Below, in pieces: positions 5,354-6,924 of a stretch of DNA of 6,924 nucleotides (the first letter of the stretch is position 1; every line of letters starts with the position of its first letter). The DNA comes from Planctomycetaceae bacterium (lineage in GTDB: Bacteria; Planctomycetota; Planctomycetia; Isosphaerales; Isosphaeraceae), in contig JAFANO010000775.1 in NCBI GenBank assembly GCA_019232645.1, positions 1 through 6,924 of the forward strand, given 5' to 3'. The translations under genes were made by a program, and so were the position numbers. The notes under the pieces were generated by a model. It saw only the letters and a list, made by a program, of their open reading frames with translations, searched no databases and was not told the origin of the DNA.

Positions 5354-5869
5354 ATGCGTCACCCCCTCTGGAGAGATGGCGTACCCTTCGGACTTCGCCC
5401 GCGATCCCGTGTGCCCGTCGTCCGTCCGCCATCCCTGACCAGAAATTTTCCATCGCCTGTCCGCGTGGCGTTCGCCTCGTCCCTTTCCAAGCCGCGTCTT
5501 CGCCGCTTGACAGTCTCGGCACTGTTCTTTGCTACAGCCGCCTGGATCGTCTGGACCCGGGATCACGTCCAACTCCTCGACAGTCCCGCTCGTCTCGCGC
5601 CTTCCTTCAACGTCCCGGTCATCTCCCCGTTGATTGCCGACGACCACGACGCATGTGTCCGAAGTCCGCGACCGATCGGGCAATTCCCGTCGTTCGACGA
5701 GCCGGGGAGCTTCGACGATCTCGATGACGACAACAAACCCCTCGTGGCCCGAACAGGGATCATGACCTGCACGACGATGCACTTCATCCCGCGCAGGACC
5801 GTCATGCCATGGTCCGGGATCGAAATTCGCTCGCCGCTGTTCCTGACATTGCTGCGGTTCCGTTATTAG
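5354..5869 (+). CDS. Unrecognised protein with one membrane segment
   Basis: I do not recognise a family. From ATG 5354 the frame gives 171 residues: a basic, proline-rich start, a hydrophobic helix at about 52-68 (TVSALFFATAAWIVW), a middle part, an acidic patch (FDEPGSFDDLDDD, 114-126) and an aromatic/basic end (LLRFRY). Counted over the 122 sense codons from 5501, GC is about 57, 49 and 76 percent at codon positions 1, 2 and 3, the pattern expected for real coding sequence in a high-GC genome. Against it, no ribosome site stands before ATG 5354 and the frame is open back to about 5204, so the start is uncertain; it may begin at GTG 5465 or nearby. The topology suggests an inner-membrane protein or an uncleaved signal anchor. 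The overlapping - strand frame looks like a shadow. It lies 115 bases after the VWA gene, with no evident link. Confidence 0.42.
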   Translation: MRHPLWRDGVPFGLRPRSRVPVVRPPSLTRNFPSPVRVAFASSLSKPRLRRLTVSALFFATAAWIVWTRDHVQLLDSPARLAPSFNVPVISPLIADDHDACVRSPRPIGQFPSFDEPGSFDDLDDDNKPLVARTGIMTCTTMHFIPRRTVMPWSGIEIRSPLFLTLLRFRY

Positions 5870-6002
5870 ATCCGACCGTCCCATCCCGCACGGCCCTCCC
5901 GTCCGGATCCTGAACGCGGTCATCACTGCAGGCCCGTGACGCGGCCGACACATTCCATCTGGGGTCGCCGGTGGCATCCGGGCCGCCCGGGACGAGGGCA
6001 CC

Positions 6003-6034
6003 CGGGTCCCGCGGGGCGATCGCTGCGGGACCCG
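6003..6034. promoter_or_regulatory. Perfect 10-bp hairpin upstream of the RND pump
   Basis: Bases 6003-6012 (CGGGTCCCGC) are the exact inverted copy of 6025-6034, around a 12-base loop that itself contains the palindrome CGATCG (6017-6022). The next bases are TCCGTTCG, not a T run. It could end the transcript of the gene before it or be part of the pump leader, whose start codon is 189 bases on. Confidence 0.4.
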
Positions 6035-6174
6035 TCCGTTCGCGCCCGTGCATCGGAGACGCGACACCGGCGAATCCATGGGAGACGGTCGGTCCCGTGC
6101 GGCGGATCGACCCGGCGCCGGACACGAGGAGTCGATCCCGTCGAGGACAGGAGGTCCCTCCGACTCACAGGTCC

Positions 6175-6198
6175 GCCCGTCGGCGGGCTTCCCTTCTT
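6175..6198 (+). terminator. Small hairpin with pyrimidine tail next to the pump start (possible attenuator)
   Basis: GCCCG (6175-6179) pairs with CGGGC (6184-6188) around TCGG, followed by TTCCCTTCTT (6189-6198). The tail is T/C-mixed, so it is a weak terminator at best. It ends 24 bases before the ATG of the efflux pump, a position typical of attenuation. Confidence 0.3.
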
Positions 6199-6222
6199 GA
6201 TCCCGGAAAGGCAGCGGTGCCT

Positions 6223-6924
6223 ATGGTTCGCGCGATCATCACCTGGAGCTTACACAACCGACTGATCGTGATCCTCGGCACGCTTCTACTGGTTGCCGCG
6301 GGCTTGTATTCCGCGTTCAACCTGAACGTCGAGGCGTACCCCGACCCGACGCCTCCCCTGGTCGAGGTGATCACTCAGAACCCTGGGGCCAGCCCCGAGG
6401 AGATGGAACGCCTGGTCGGCATCCCGATCGAGATCGCCCTGAACGGGATGCCCGGGCTCGACGACCTCCGGAGCACGTCCATCGCCGGGCTGAACGACGT
6501 CAAATGTCAGTTCACCTACGGCACCGATTACTGGAAGGCCCGCCAGGAGGTGATCAACCGGATCAACGCGCTCAACAACCTGCCCCAGAACGTCAACCCC
6601 CAGTTGTCCCCCTGGAGCCCCACGGGCGAGATCGTCCGCTACGTGCTCGAGGGCCCCGGGTACACCCTGAACGAGCTGAAGTCGGTCCAGGACTGGGTGC
6701 TCAACCGGGCGCTCAAGACGGTGCACGGCGTAATCGACGTGACCGGGTACGGCGGCACCGTGAAGCAATACCAGGTGCTCGTCGACAACCGGCTGTTGCG
6801 GCAGTACAACGTCACGCTCCAGCAGGTCCAGGACGCGATCCAGAACTCGAACGCCAACGTCGGGGGCGACATCCTCCCCCTGGGGAGCCAGTCGCACAAC
6901 GTCCGCGCGATCGGGCTGCTGGGC
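6223..6924 (+). CDS. RND efflux pump inner-membrane subunit, CzcA/CusA type, N-terminal part
   Basis: The frame runs from ATG 6223 to the window edge with no stop, giving 234 residues of a protein family that is usually a little over 1,000 long. It opens with the amphipathic helix and first membrane helix of RND transporters (about 1-33), then NLNVEAYPDPTPP (33-45) and NPGASPEEMERLVGIPIE (53-70), a hallmark at the start of the porter domain. IAGLNDVKCQFTYGTDYWKA (87-106), LSPWSPTGEI (128-137) and VTGYGGTVKQYQVLVD (173-188) match the heavy-metal-efflux branch (CzcA/CusA) better than the AcrB branch. It would export metal ions or other solutes across the envelope by proton antiport, with a membrane-fusion protein and an outer-membrane channel that are not in this window. 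GGAAAGG (6205-6211) lies 11 bases before the ATG; the in-frame GTG 6217 has 5-base spacing and is an alternative start. Metal choice cannot be read from this part. Confidence 0.9.
   Translation, partial: MVRAIITWSLHNRLIVILGTLLLVAAGLYSAFNLNVEAYPDPTPPLVEVITQNPGASPEEMERLVGIPIEIALNGMPGLDDLRSTSIAGLNDVKCQFTYGTDYWKARQEVINRINALNNLPQNVNPQLSPWSPTGEIVRYVLEGPGYTLNELKSVQDWVLNRALKTVHGVIDVTGYGGTVKQYQVLVDNRLLRQYNVTLQQVQDAIQNSNANVGGDILPLGSQSHNVRAIGLLG

Larger units (their letters stand above)
5870..6222. other. Gene-free leader region before the RND pump
   Basis: Frames in this 353-base stretch are arginine/proline-rich and look non-coding. It contains a 6-bp pair GATCCG/CGGATC close to the preceding stop (about 5869-5918), a perfect 10-bp hairpin (6003-6034), an SD-like AGGAGG (6149-6154) with no start codon suitably placed, and a small hairpin beside the pump start (6175-6188). 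No clear promoter could be assigned. Confidence 0.4.

Noticed and set aside
3886..5355. 489-codon frame on the - strand
   Set aside because: It covers the VWA gene with its intact metal site on the + strand and shows no domain of its own.
5936..6265. 109-codon + strand frame overlapping the pump start
   Set aside because: Arg/Pro/Gly-rich with no domain, and it overlaps the well-supported RND gene in another frame.

Overview
The window is high-GC DNA with the gene repertoire of a planctomycete, probably a relative of the Isosphaeraceae. The pointers are a beta-barrel outer-membrane protein with a C-terminal Phe, a small RRM RNA-binding protein with a glycine-rich tail, a membrane-anchored VWA protein, a CzcA-type RND pump, wide gaps between genes and weak Shine-Dalgarno signals. 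This placement is inference from gene content; there is no rRNA or other marker gene here.

Layout, left to right. (1) Bases 2-448 (+) hold the C-terminal part of an outer-membrane beta-barrel protein, followed by a good intrinsic terminator (about 507-547). (2) Bases 636-1652 (-) encode a complete D-2-hydroxyacid dehydrogenase that converges on gene 1. (3) Bases 1864-3093 (+) encode a GT39/ArnT-like membrane glycosyltransferase, divergent from gene 2 across a 211-base gap. (4) Bases 3276-3677 (+) encode an RRM protein with an RGG/GYGG tail, preceded by an AT-rich promoter-like leader and followed by a hairpin at 3798-3821. (5) Bases 3678-4236 have no convincing gene but hold several inverted repeats. 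(6) Bases 4237-5238 (+) encode an N-terminally anchored von Willebrand A protein whose Gly linker is written in G-runs. (7) Bases 5354-5869 (+) are a plausible unrecognised one-TM protein, supported mainly by its codon-position GC pattern. (8) Bases 5870-6222 are gene-free with two hairpins. (9) Bases 6223-6924 (+) are the N-terminal third or less of a CzcA/CusA-type RND efflux pump that runs off the window.

The genes do not form an obvious operon or a recognisable multi-gene system. They look like independently transcribed housekeeping and envelope genes with long leaders. No tRNA, rRNA, CRISPR array, transposase or phage gene was found. The items most worth a second look are the leader of the RRM gene with competing GGCTA/TAGCC pairings, the structured gap 3900-4125, the G-quadruplex-prone VWA linker, the hairpins just ahead of the efflux pump, and the orphan protein at 5354-5869.
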